From Pohlia nutans (Eukaryota; Streptophyta; Bryopsida; Bryales; Mniaceae), in NCBI GenBank assembly GCA_022496805.1, contig CM040093.1, positions 15,282,338-15,346,337 of the forward strand: a stretch of DNA of 64,000 nt, in the 5' to 3' direction. The notes under the pieces were generated by a model. The model was given only the letters and a program-made list of their open reading frames with translations. It had not been told where the DNA came from and searched no databases. This document shows, piece by piece, positions 46,565 to 58,519 of this stretch. Position numbers and translations under genes: made by a program. Every line of letters starts with the position of its first letter. Positions within the stretch are counted from its first letter, which is position 1.

Positions 46565-48883
46565 ATAGACTGTGACAATGAAAAAGGGCTTGAACATGGG
46601 TTTGGTGATGCAGCATCTGAGTCGACTGGCTTAGTAACACCCTCATTAGATCCAACTAATTCAACAATCGAAGCAGATCCAGAATGCTCCAAAGTTGGAT
46701 CAATCTGGATCAAAGAGCTTTGATCAAAGGAGTGGGGGAGGTAATCACTGAGCTCAGAGAGGAAGATGCTACGATTTGTGTTGGTGGAAGCGCCACTCCA
46801 TCAAATGCTGTTCCTTCAAATGTTGCTCCTTTGACCAAAGGAAAGATGAAGGTATGTTCTAAACTTCTTTTTATGTTGTTGAAATGATATGTTAGTTGAA
46901 TAGTGGTGGCTTGATGGCTCGATTTGTGAATCACTACTCTTTTGAGCTTTGTCTTTCATCTTGCTTCTAGCCTCCCTTGCTCAACTTTTATTAGCTAGTA
47001 GGAGAGGACAACATTTTTAGTCGATAAAGGTTTACTGGAATGATAACATGGATTCTACTAATCATGTTATAAATAAGTGCATGATTATCAAACCCACTTA
47101 ATTGAACTCTCAAGAACATGTTTCAAAGCTGTTCATAACATATTGTATCAATAATTAGATGAAGGCAACCAACCAGATAATTTATCTACAATCAGTTCTT
47201 TGATTTGCAATTGAAGGGATCAAATGTGATTACTGTACATATTATATATATAATGTTGTGATGTCAAAAATGGAATAATTTTTTTTCCCCGTTTTGTACA
47301 CGATTCTTGCAGGACATGATTCTTGCAATAGCTGTAAGACCTATCAATTTGGAATATTCTTATTTGCATGTAAATATCTTCATAGAAACTTTTGACTCTT
47401 ACCATGTGCATTCTAAGTACGTAAAGTTGTTTGGTGCAGAGATCCGAAAAGAATGAAGTTTTGATGCAGCCCAAGCAAATGACTCGAAAGCATTCCCCTA
47501 AAGTCTTGGCAAAATACACGGCTTTAGATGGAATCAAATTGGGCTCTGAACCTGCCGCAGACAAAAATACTCAACTTCAAAGGCTTGCAATAGGACAACC
47601 ACTTGACATTCCTCTTTGTCGTCTAATTACCATGGAAGTAGTGAGATCTATTATGCAGGATGACATTGAGGATCTTCAAAACAACTTCATAGAAAAACAC
47701 TATATCTCGTCAGTGGGAGGTCTTTTTTATACCAGCTTGCAGGAATTTGGCACTGAAGAGGTTGTAGATGTAACTTCAGAGCAATTTTCATCATGGGATC
47801 CCATTTGGCAACGGAAAAGCAAAGAGTTTGATGAATTTTTACTTACTACCAAAAATGAATTTTTGGTTGGTAAGATGCTCTGGGTATGGGAAGGAAACCA
47901 TAGATGTCGTGCATGGATGCAAACAATTCATGATCTGTACATGGATCGAGAGGATCGACACATATCAGTAAAGACACAAGTTCTGGATGGCAAACTCGAA
48001 AATCAAGTTCTGATATTACAAGGCTGTCAAGACGTAAACGAGTAAGACCATCAATTATGTAGTTGTATCAAATTGTGATAAAATATGATTCTAATTGAAA
48101 TGGTTATGTAACTAATGACTTGTTGTTTTGGAGACAAAGTCTTGCTTGAAACTGTGAAACCCAGATTTATTCATGAACTGATGAGTGTAAAAAAATGGGC
48201 GTATCAACCACTTGAGTGGTGGAAGCCATTTCTTACTCCGCAGCAATACATGACTATTCTTGCAACTCGGGAGAAGACGCATCAAGATTGGATTCATGTT
48301 AACAAAGAAATCATTTGGACGAGGATACTATGCGAGCGGTGAGCAGAGAGCGGAGAGCAGAGAGCAGAAAAAAAGCGAGCCAAGAGCACGAATTTGGGAA
48401 TGGAATTTATAAATAGATTTTAAAAACTAATTTTAGAAGAATTTTTCAAAATATTCGAATATTTTGTGGAATATTCTTTTATTAATAGAATATTCAAATA
48501 TTAGTATATTTTTAGAAAATAATATTGACCTATGACCGTGGGCTGAAACGTGGAAAAATGGCATTTGATTTACACTTTTCTTTCAACCGCATGATTTTTT
48601 TATTTCAGTGTTTATTGCATAGTCCATCAATTTTCGGTTTAGGGTGTCCTCAAAGCTGTGAGTGAACACATACGCTTGTTTGGATGTTGATGCAGTAATT
48701 ACAAAACTTCAACATGTGACAGAGAATTTTGATATAATAATAGATAGAAGAAACTTTATATTGCTGAAATCGTCAGATAAGCCTGGAACATAAATGGTAG
48801 GTCATTAGACTCCGTTAAATGTACTATGTCTCAGCCTCGGCCATTGTTTGAGCCTTCTAGTATTGATGACACATCTGCTTGTG

Positions 48884-50133
48884 TTAGTCCCATCGATCTT
48901 CAACGATGTATTTCTCAGTATGCTTCACCATGGACTGGGTCCAGTGAAATTGACAAGTCCTTTCACGGTCGTCCATACGTTCCTCCTTGTTGCCGGACCC
49001 ATAGACAATCCAAACGGCGTTCCAGTTGGTCTGGGCACTGTTTGCCATGAAGCCCTTGAAGTATGGCATGTCAACTCCATGTCGCTTCATCACGACGTTG
49101 AGATTCTTCCAGAAGACCATTTGCGCTTCAATGTCCTCCGACTGCAAGTCGCAGCAAGCAATAGTCATGACACGGCAATAAATGGAGTCATAGACATGGC
49201 AAGCCATCGTTGTCCATTGTATGACTTGTTTCACGTGATCAAACATTGACCAGACATTCTCAAGATCACCATTGGGTTGCATCCGCTTCACTAGGTTCAT
49301 CCCACTCCCAGGGCCCACTTCAGACATCTTGAAGACGTACACCTTGTCTAGCTTGGAACCTTGGCCAGGAAACATGTTCATTTGAACAAAAGCCCATTTG
49401 CTAAGGCCTCGCAGCCTTGTGATGTTGTCCATGACACCGTACCTTCTCAAGTACCTGAAGGTGCCAACCTTATTTCGAATATTTGGTGAAGCCATGTCCT
49501 TGCATCAATCTAGCACTGGAACTAGTTCCTCAAAGCTCAATGTCTTGGGCGGATCGTCCTTGGACCTCAACAAGAAGCCTCCGATGAGAGTCTTGCTTGC
49601 CTCCAATACCACTACACTCTTTGTCGCTTGCAGAGTCTTCTCAATCTAATCTCCAATCAGAATGTTGATTTCGACTTTGGTGTCCCTATAGTCACGAACC
49701 TTAACAGGATACTTGTGAGATCCAAGGTAGATGCAAACACGAGTTCTGTTACGCTTGCCGGACACATAATAGATCTTTGCTCCACAAATGGCAAGACAGG
49801 AGGGCGGTTCCTTACACACACCTTGCACACCACGGTCGAACCTCTAGAAGGACCCTGGCCCACAACAAACGCCTGCAATGTGCATCCATCAAACTCAGTC
49901 TCGATCACTTCATAAATGCGATGTTCACGTCTGAGGTAGTCGCACTCTTTATTCTCACATCGCAGGTGCTCTACACAGTTGGAGAATTGAAATGAGAGAC
50001 CCATGCCATTAGTAATGTTGGATGTGATGGTCTTGGTCCATACATGGCCATTGTAGCGCTTATCCATTCCTTGCATAGCCTTTGCATGCAAACGAGAGGC
50101 AGATGCTTCAGCAGGAGAGTCGGTGTGCTTCAT
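48884..50133 (-). pseudogene. Truncated MULE transposase of the nested element (copy 2)
   Basis: Copy of 6360-7609 with the same lesions and no visible differences. Confidence 0.8.
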
Positions 50134-50259
50134 CGTGTGGTTTTGTGTCTTAGATTCTTACATGTTCATGGCTTTGTCAAGAATGTGATCACATGATGAG
50201 TGGTATTTTTTTTGGAAGATTGGTTCTAAAATATGTTCTACCCCTTAATATTTTCATAA

Positions 50260-52694
50260 GGCCGGGTCCGACCTATGAAAATGCGAGTGTACTAATGCGT
50301 TGTGGCGCCACTGATGCGTGCGTGCGATCAAGTGATGCGCTTATAACGCGAGTAATGCACGTGTACTAATGCGGCAGTAGCGCCAGTGATGCATGCCATA
50401 GCTCTTGAGCGTGCGAGTGATGTACTAAGGTGAGTGGAGACCATAATCAGGGATCGGGTCCGAAACTCCATTCAAACACTGAGTTGTGCGAGTAATGCAC
50501 CAAGCTGAGGGATGACAAGAATCATGGGTCGGGTTCGACACTCTATTTTTCCACTGAGTTGTGCTTGTGATGCACCAAGCTAAGGGGTGACCTTAATCAA
50601 GGGTCGGTTTCTTACTGGTCACTAAGCCACAAAGTTTTGCTTGTGACGCACCAGTAGTAGGAGACCATAATCAATGTTTGATTCCAACCTCTCATTGAGG
50701 ATGCTGAGATGTGCTTGTGACGCATGAGTTGTGGGAAGACCATAATCAGGGTTTGGGTCCGACCTCTCATCGAGGATGTTGAGTTGTGCGAGTGACGCAC
50801 CAACTCTAGGGAGACCATAATCAGAGGTTCGGGTCCGACCTCTCTCCTAGGGGGATATAATATACCATTGGAAAGGTGCTTTCAAGACCTTTCCAACAGT
50901 ATATTACACGCCCAAAACTGCCAAATATTGAGTTCGCAAACAAAAAAACCAGTCCTACGAGCCGGTCAGAATTTAGTGGTCGGGTCCGAACCTTCCCTAG
51001 GGGATTATAATATACCATTGGAAAGGTGCTTTCAAGACCTTTCCAACGGTATATTACACGCCCAAAACTACCAAATATTGAGTTCGCAAACAAAAAAACC
51101 AGTCCTACGAGCCGGTTAGAATTTAGTGGACCCAGCCTTTTCAGATTGTGGCTTGAGGTATAGACAACAATATTGGGACAGGTAGAAACCATGGGTCGGG
51201 TCTGACACTCCATTTAGGCATTGAGTTGTGCTTGTGATGCATGAGCTGAGGGATGCCCATTATCAGAGGTTCGAGTCCGACACTACATTTAGCCACTGAG
51301 TAGTGCTTGTGATCACCAAGCTGAGGGATGCCAATATCAGGGGTTTGGGTCCGACACTCTATTTAGCCATTGAGTTTTTCTCGTAATTCATCATGCTGAG
51401 AGATGCCCATTATCATGGGTTCGGGGTCGACACTACATTTTGCCACTGAGTGATTTGAGTGATGCACAATGCTGAGGGATGCACATTATCGGGCGTTCGG
51501 GTCCGACCTCACATTTAGCGACTGTGTTTTGCAAGTGTTGCATGAGCTATGCTAAGACCAAAATCAAGGGTTCGGGTCCAACCTCTCATTTAGCCACTGA
51601 ATTTGGTAGTGTTGCATGAGCTGAGGGATGCCATAATCAACGGTTCGGGTCCGACCTCTCATTTAGCCACTGAGTTTGGGAGTGATGCATGAGCTTTGGG
51701 ATGGATATAATCAGGGTTCGGGTCCGACTTCTTGTTTAGCCACTGAGTATTGGTAATGTTCCATGAGCTGTGGGATGATAAAAATCAGGGTTCAGGTCCG
51801 ACATCTCATTTAGCCACTAAATTGTGCAAGTGTTGCATGAGCTGAGGGATGCCCATAAACATGTGCTCGGGTCCGACACTCCTTTTAGCCATTGAATAAT
51901 AAGAGTGATGCATGAATTCAAGGATGCTCATTATCATGGGTTTGGGGCCGACACTACATTTAGGCACTAAGTAATTTGAGTGATGCCGGAGGTGTGGGAT
52001 GCCCATAAACATAAGCTCGGGTCCGACACTCCTTTTAGGCAATGAGTAATTCAAGTACTGCATGAGCTCTGGGATGCCCAAAACTAGAGACTCGGGACCG
52101 ACTCTCCATTTAGCCACTGAGTAATTTGAGTGATGCATGAGCTGAAGGATGCCCATTATCAGAGGTTCAGGTCCGATACTCCGTTTAGCCACTGAGTAAT
52201 AAGAGTGATGCATGAGCTGTGGGATGCCTATTATCAGAGGTTTGGGTCCAACAGTCCGTTTAGCCACTGAGTGATTTGAGTGATGCATGAGCTAAGGGAT
52301 GCCCATTATTAGAGGTTCGGGTCCGATACTTCGCTTAGCTACTTAGTAATAAGAGTGATGCATGAGCTATGGGATGCCTATTATCAGAGGTTTGGGTCCA
52401 ATAGTCCGTTTAGCCATTGAGTAAGTTGAGTGATGCATGAGCTGAGGAATGCCCATTATCAGAGGTTCAGGTCCAATACTCCGTTTAGCCACTGAGTAAT
52501 TTGAGTGATACATGAGCTGAAGGATGCCCATTATCACAAGTTTGGGTCCGATACTCCGTTTAGCCACTGAATAATTTGAGTGATACATGAGCTGAAGGAT
52601 GCCCATTATCACAGGTTCGGGTCCGATACTCCGTTTAGCCACTGAATGATTTGAGTGATGCATGAGCTAAGGGATGCCCATTATCAAAGGTTGG
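50260..52694. repeat. Satellite-like array A (copy 2)
   Basis: Duplicate of 7736-10170, including the duplicated 134-bp module at 50846-51129. Confidence 0.9.
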
Positions 52695-52698
52695 GGTC

Positions 52699-53964
52699 AT
52701 TTGTGGTGTGAGTAACGGAGTCAGGCTGTGGTGTGTGAGTAACACAAGTCAGGCTGTTGTGTGTGAGTAACACAAGTCAGGCTGTATGGTATGAGTTACT
52801 TAGAGTCAGGTTGTGGTCTCTCAGTAATGCGTGTCAGGCTTTGGTGTGAGTAACAGAGTCGGCGTTGGTGTTTTATGGCGTTCAACGCGCTGTATGAGTA
52901 ACACAATTAGACTATGGTGTGTGAGTATTGCGAGCCAGGCTGTATGGTATGAGTAACGGAATCAGCTGTGGGTGTGAGTAACGCGTTCAACGCGTGGTGT
53001 GAATAACAAAGTTAGGCTGTGATGTGAGTAATGCGAGCCAAGCTTTGTTACGAGTGACGCAAGTCAGGCTGTGATGCGAGTGTAGGGTGGTCTTGGTGTT
53101 CATGTCGTCATGCGATGTGTTCATGTTGGCCAAGTGCTGGTCTTGGTACGAGTCAGGTTTGACAGGTGTGTTGCGAGAAATGCGTAGGGGTGATGGTGTG
53201 AGTAGCGGATTTAGGCTGCGTTGCGATAAATGCGAGTCAGGCTGTGGTTAGAGCGTAGGTTGGTCTTCGTGTTTGTGTGGTGAGAGTCATGTGTTCATGT
53301 TGGCGAAGTGGCAAGTGCAACGCGTGCTGCAAGTAACGCGAGTCAATCGTGTTGCCAAAAATGCAACGAGGTGATGTGTGAGTAGCGAAGTCAGGCTGTG
53401 GTGTGAGTAATGGAGTCAGCTGTGGTTTGAGTGTAATGTGAATCAAGCTGTAGTGTGGGTAATCGAGTCAACTGTGTTGTGGAAGTATTGCGAATCAGGC
53501 TTTTGTTTGAGTAACTTAGAGTCAGCTGTGGTATGAGTAAAGCATTCAACGCGTGATGTGAGTAACGCGGGTCAAGCTTTGGTGTGAGTAACGGAGTCAG
53601 GCTATGGTGTGAGTAACACAAATCAGTCTGTGTTGCGAGTAACAGAGTCAGGCTGTGGTGTGAGTAACATGAGTCAGGATGTGTTCCGAGTAACGCGAGA
53701 GAAGCTGTGGTGCGAGTCTAGACTGGTATTGGTATTCATGTGGTCATGTCATGTACACGTTCATGTTGGCCAAGTGCGAGTCATACGGTGTAAGACCACA
53801 GGTTGCGAGTCATAAGGTGCCATTCATAGGTGTGGAGGTCATGCATCTGTGGGAGTCATGTTGTGGTGCGTTCGTGTGTTCATGTCGTCATGGTGCTCGT
53901 TTTAATAGACTAGCGCATGGTGTGAGTAACGCGAATCAGGATGTGGTCTGAGTCTGGTCTATGG
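52699..53964. repeat. Satellite-like array B (copy 2)
   Basis: Duplicate of 10175-11440, differing at 53913 (A to G). Confidence 0.85.
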
Positions 53965-54400
53965 AGTGACACAAGTGCATGAGTGATGCGTAGATGAATG
54001 TCCCACATATAGGTGAATGTGGATGAATGTCGTATGAAAAACCATGGATGAATGTCCCACATATGGATGAATGTGGATGAATGTTGTATGAAAGACCGTG
54101 GATGAATGTCCCAAATTCCATATCTCACAACTAAATTCTCCTAAATTCCACGGTTATACACGCCAATTCTCCCAAAATATATTATTAAAAAAATGAAAAA
54201 ATCCACGGTTATAGGAACCCTTACCCTAAAAATGACTGCGAAAATGTTTAAAGTCTGCTCTTTAATTTCTGCTCTCTGCTCTCCGCTCTCCGCTCTCCGC
54301 TCGCATACGACCTTTCTCCGAAATCATTTCAGATTTGGTTTATAAGGTGAGTTGGTTCAACTGTTGGTGTAGTTTTAGAGTGTATCAACATAAACATTAA

Positions 54401-54769
54401 GGGTGCATTCACAATAAAACGAGCCAACCCTGCCCAGTTATAACGACTCTTGATGAGTGCTTAGAAAATAATATCTTCAATTTATGTAGATATTAGAAAA
54501 ATTTAAGGACATTTTGCGACATATTTTGAACATTTTAGCACATTTTAGTCGTTATTAACGACTCGTTACGACCATATTTTAGTCGTTTTGGAGTACCAAT
54601 AACTTCCCAAACATTGTCAAACTTTAGTATATTGTATAATGACATATATTATATGTAGTTACTAATTTATATTGCATTATCAATTCATATGATAAGATTA
54701 TTGCTTAACAATCCGTTAAATTAATCACTGGTTACAGTTTCCTTGGATCGTGTTACTGTGAATGTACCC
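54401..54769 (+). mobile_element. 369-bp MITE with 4-bp TSD (copy 2)
   Basis: Duplicate of 11877-12245 with the same TTAA flanks. Confidence 0.88.
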
Positions 54770-55253
54770 TTAATCTTAGGTTTTTGCCTTCACATGTAAA
54801 TCTTTTCAAATCCTAAGACTAAATAATGTTGAATGTTTGTTGTTGCCTTCATGTGAGTTGCCAGAACTACATGTTGAATGTTGCATATTGAAGCCTTTCA
54901 TATATTGAATGCTGAATGTTGAATGTTAAAGTCTTCACTTGTTAACCCTTTCACAATCTTAGCCCTTTGGTATTACATTTATTCTTATATAGTACGTGCT
55001 ATCATTGTGTGTGAACCTTTTTAAATATTGAACTTAATATACTACTACATAATGTGCTGAAAATGTGTTGCTTTATAATAGAGTGAGATCAAGAAGAAGG
55101 TCCAGCAAAAGCAGCAGGATTACGTAAAAAAGAACAAGGTTAACAAATGCACTCTGCAAGGAATTCAACTGATGGACCAAAATGCTGCAATTGCATTAAC
55201 TAAAGTGAGAACTAGTATGACAACTCGAATAGGAAGGGTGCTATGCATGGTGC

Positions 55254-55579
55254 TGTAACGCCCCCACCTTGGTGCGAGCCGCTACCTTGGGTTCCACTTC
55301 CTTAGAACCCCTTAGTTACCTGCAAAACCCACATATGAGTTAGCCCCGTTTCCATGAACCCTAGACTAGTGTCTTCCAACGGGGTGGCGACGTGACGGAC
55401 CCGCCGTCACGCCGCCGGGTTAGTCCAGCTCCCTAGACCTAGTAGTTTAAGGTCGTTTCGGACCAAGGACACCCCGTGACACCCCCTCCGGTTTGGTGTT
55501 AATTGATGGTGCCCCGAGGCGTGACGCCTCGCGACGTCACGGCCCATCCAAGGGGCCCCACGGACTTGGGGTCGTTACA
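55254..55579 (-). mobile_element. Ty3/gypsy LTR (3' LTR, minus-strand element)
   Basis: 326-bp LTR bounded by TGTAACG and CGTTACA, the inverted ends typical of LTRs. It is GC-rich and inserted in exon 4 of the ParB-methyltransferase gene copy 2 right after GGTGC (55249-55253). The other LTR and flank are missing, so the TSD cannot be confirmed. Confidence 0.85.
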
Positions 55580-55594
55580 TCCTCCCCCACTTTA
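55580..55594 (-). other. Polypurine tract of the LTR element
   Basis: On the minus strand, TAAAGTGGGGGAGGA lies directly next to the LTR, as expected for the plus-strand priming site of an LTR retrotransposon. Confidence 0.8.
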
Positions 55595-56202
55595 GAATCA
55601 AAACTTCCATGTTGATTCTAAGTCCTCCACTACGCGCCTTGGGCATAGTGGTCAAGTGGCCTAAGTGTCAAATGAGAGGGTCTTCTCCTTAGGACTCACT
55701 TTACTTCTTGTTGTGCACTTTCCCTAAGTGACCACGTTTTGACGACGCGTATGTTTAGTCACTTCCTCCATACTTTTTACATTTCATCTTGTCTTAAGAT
55801 TCTTCTTTGGGTTTGACAAGTATCCACCCTTTGTGTTCACGAGCCACGTGACGGTGACTCCCTTGCGAGAGCCACTAGGACTTTGTTTAACTAGCTGCGA
55901 AGTTCGCTCAAGGGTTGCAAGCCCTTGTTTCTGTTCACCATTTCGGACAAGGTTAATTACTCCTTGCGCTGTCGCTCCAGAATACGTCATGGAGGGTTTC
56001 CCCTCCTAAAGCCAACGTTTGAACCTTGGTTTCGCAAGGACCAAGTCTCAATGGGAGGAGCCCTAAGATCCGCTGAGTGGCGTCCACACTCCAAGCTTCC
56101 ACCTATCCATTCCCCTTCCTCAACCAAGTTTGCCAATTTTGGGTCTTATTGGACTTCATGCGCGCTCAAGGCGATTCTCTCCCGCTTTTGAGGGTGGTGT
56201 CC

Positions 56203-56665
56203 TCACCGCCTGTCGACCCTCTTCGCGACGGTCCTGCGCGTTTTCATCTCGGGATTCTTCTTTTCATACTCCGCAATTAAATGCCTTGCATGATGTAAGA
56301 AGTTTTTATTGATCCACTCATATTCATAAATACTGTGGCCTTTCAATATGCATTGATATTGCCACCCCTTTGTGCCTAACTTTCGTTTATGCGTTATGAC
56401 CACGACTTGTCCCACCGAGTTATCCCACACCTCGTACTTAGGCGGAGGCCTTGGCTCCTTTTGATTCAAGTGTAGGTTTTGGTCATCCCGCTTATACTTC
56501 TTGAGTACCGAGACATGGTACACGGGATGCCACTTAAGCCTTGGTGGGATGTCTAACACGTAGACATCCGGGTGCAACACCTTCTTCACTTCATAGGGCC
56601 CCGTCCACCTCGCACCCCATTTATGGGTGAGATCCTCGGGGGATTCACTTAGTGTTGAAATCTAC
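56203..56665 (-). pseudogene. Chromovirus integrase C-terminus with chromodomain (truncated)
   Basis: Minus-strand 3' end of a Ty3/gypsy polyprotein. It shows LTHKWGARWTGPYEV, then DIPPRLKWHPVYHVSVLKKY, then a chromodomain-like VVVITHKRK...WQYQCILKGHSIYEYEWI, ending at the stop at 56203. This is the usual C-terminal order in plant chromoviruses. The upstream part (gag to integrase core) and the 5' LTR are absent beyond about 56,690. Followed downstream by about 600 bp of 3' untranslated DNA up to the polypurine tract. Confidence 0.85.
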
Positions 56666-56690
56666 AACTAGCTGCGAACACATGGTATTT

Positions 56691-57433
56691 TCAGGGGGGG
56701 TATTATCTTCCCTACATAAAATTTTACGCACCGTTAAATTTTATAATTCCTAATGTATGGGCAATTGATAGAGCCCTTGTTTTTATTGTAATTTTTTTTG
56801 GGATGAATAGAATACATGCTATGTTTATTTGAATTATTAGAATTAGACAGTTTTGGTTCTCCATACAATACTTCTTTGATCAATCAGCAAATGCAACCAT
56901 AAACCAACAATTACAGTACACACATCAAATTCCACACATCACAGTATACACACCAATGCATACAATGGAGTAAACACACATTAGAACACCAAGCTTAGTA
57001 CACAGAAACTAAAAGTAAGCCAAAACATGGAGCAAGATTCCAAGGCAAAATGAAATGCAGTCAGCATACAAAACAAACAAGACAACCATCAACGAAAGGA
57101 ACTTATCTGACATCATACAACAAACACAAAAAGGTTGCATGCATTGTTTACATGTGTGTTAACTAACACAATTAAAAACACAATAACAACCAAAAAGCCT
57201 ATACAGTGTCAAAGTTCAGGGTCGGGGTTTTACCACTAGTACTGGACTAAATTCGAAATCTACATGCACTACTGCCGCTACAACCAAAAAACCGAAACTT
57301 CAACAACACAGAAAAAGAAGTATTTGAGGGTGTCTCAAGGGTGTCTCAAGGGGTATGGTCTCCACCGTTACTGATTTGCTGGAGCCTCAGGTGTGGCATG
57401 CGGATTGCTGCCAGGTGCTCTCTCAAATGCAGT
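56691..57433. other. Intergenic DNA right of the truncated retroelement
   Basis: AT-rich, with A/C-rich short repeats (ACACA) around 56890-57180. No gene seen. The breakpoint of the retroelement is at about 56,665-56,700. Confidence 0.5.
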
Positions 57434-57844
57434 TCACACCGCTGCCAAATCCTCCATCTCCAGTTGCGCTAGGTGCTGGGGGTGTACTGCCGTGGATGCA
57501 AGTGCCAAATAGTTGCGTGTGTAGCGCTCCCTCACGTACTCCACGCGGTCAATCCACTGAGGGTCCTCCTCCTTCTGATACTCCCAAAAAGCGAGACGAA
57601 GGGCATGAAATTGCAGGCACCCCTCAAAGTACACCCGGTACTCCTTGCAGACCTGCGCCCATCTCCACATGTGAGCAAGGTCAGTCCAATGGGGCGCTTC
57701 ATGGTACCCAGCATCCCAAACTGATTCCACATACAAACTGTTGAAAATAGAGGAGAAGAGCGTGTCCATTGTGCTTGTTTGCATGGCGCAGTGACAAGAA
57801 GAAAAACAGTTCGCAAGAAGCAAAGGAGCACGCGCAATCAGCAA
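57434..57844 (-). CDS. Hypothetical protein fragment, unknown
   Basis: Open minus-strand frame of 136 codons with Trp/Tyr/Glu-rich composition (YHEAPHWTDLAHMWRWAQ, FWEYQKEEDPQWIDRVEYV), which looks like real protein rather than chance. It has no domain that I recognise. Lies downstream on the same strand as the broken gene at 58520-60544 and might be a further exon of it; this is speculation. Confidence 0.35.
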   Translation of the reverse strand: MLIARAPLLLANCFSSCHCAMQTSTMDTLFSSIFNSLYVESVWDAGYHEAPHWTDLAHMWRWAQVCKEYRVYFEGCLQFHALRLAFWEYQKEEDPQWIDRVEYVRERYTRNYLALASTAVHPQHLAQLEMEDLAAV

Positions 57845-58519
57845 ATACAGCAGGCTTGGGGTACAGCACTACAGCTGAGTCTAATCAGCGAATGAGGGAG
57901 ATCACACATTCACACAAAGGAGCGCTCTAGCAAAGAGGGATAAATAAAATGGAGAAAGAGGGGTTTAGGCAGCGATTTAGGAGTGGGTTTAGGGTTTAGA
58001 TGAGACCGGCTCACCTGAAACTGTCGATACACCAATCATCATGGAGTACATCAGGATCCTCAGCACATAATGAAATCCCTTTAGTATCATTCAAAGCAAA
58101 TAACTCTACTCATTTAAAAATTTAGATCACTTATAAGCATGAGAAGAGATATGACAAGATGCCATGAAGGAGGCCACACAAATTTGAATCATAACAGCCT
58201 AGGGTGTGTATGGGGTTTAGGGTGTCTTGCGGTTTTAAGTAATAGATTTCATGACAAATGTTAAAATACGTGACATGAACTCGATCAATTCCCCATGGAT
58301 CACCATAATGAAGCCAACAATCCGGTTGCTCATGCTGGTAGTCGTCTCAAAAACACGTCACTGCTTTGAGACGAAATCGTCTAGCACCTGTCTGTCTCCG
58401 TCCGCAAGGCAATACACATTCTGCCTACTATTGAAGGTAAGAGCAACACTAGAGATGACGCAGTCAACGTCAATCCATTGGGTATCGGTGACATCATATT
58501 TGAACTTATTACGCCCTGG
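57845..58519. other. Spacer downstream of the broken conserved gene
   Basis: No gene supported on either strand; short frames only. Confidence 0.45.

Larger units (their letters stand above)
48317..54319. mobile_element. Nested MULE (copy 2)
   Basis: Copy of 5793-11795 with TSD GAAATCATTT at 48307-48316 and 54320-54329. Only three substitutions from copy 1 were noticed inside it (48442, 48674, 53913). Confidence 0.9.
38414..55253. mobile_element. Giant MULE 'E', copy 2 (right end lost)
   Basis: Starts with GGTCCGACTAAGATGAACTG after the TSD TAGAGAGAAG at 38404-38413. It runs through the whole minus-strand transposase, the divergent promoter and the 5' half of the ParB-methyltransferase gene. 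It is cut at 55254 by a Ty3/gypsy LTR, so the methyltransferase exons and the right TIR are missing. The left flank is the left half of a PIF/Harbinger element, matching the right half that flanks copy 1. Confidence 0.85.
42525..55253. repeat. 42.5-kb-offset duplication, copy 2
   Basis: Second copy of 1-12726 in the same orientation. The offset is 42,524 for almost all of its length and 42,527 after the 3-bp insertion near 55036. Shared frameshifts, a shared nested MULE and a shared MITE show that those events came before the duplication. The copy ends exactly where an LTR starts (55254). Confidence 0.97.
46026..55253 (+). pseudogene. ParB-like / DNA methyltransferase gene of E (copy 2, truncated)
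   Basis: Copy of the gene at 3502. It keeps exons 1-3, the nested MULE, the MITE-bearing intron and the first part of exon 4 (from about 55082), and is then cut by an LTR at 55254. The ParB-like domain with GNHR (47893-47904) is present; all methyltransferase exons are lost. The frameshifts near 46174 and 46714 are shared with copy 1. Confidence 0.8.

Noticed and set aside
1..55253. Circular 42.5-kb molecule read past its origin
   Set aside because: The second pass differs by substitutions, carries an LTR at 55254 and continues into unrelated DNA. A linear tandem duplication explains this better, though an assembly error remains possible.
55925..56312. Plus-strand open frames opposite the chromovirus tail
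   Set aside because: They are antisense shadows of the minus-strand integrase C-terminus and its 3' untranslated region.
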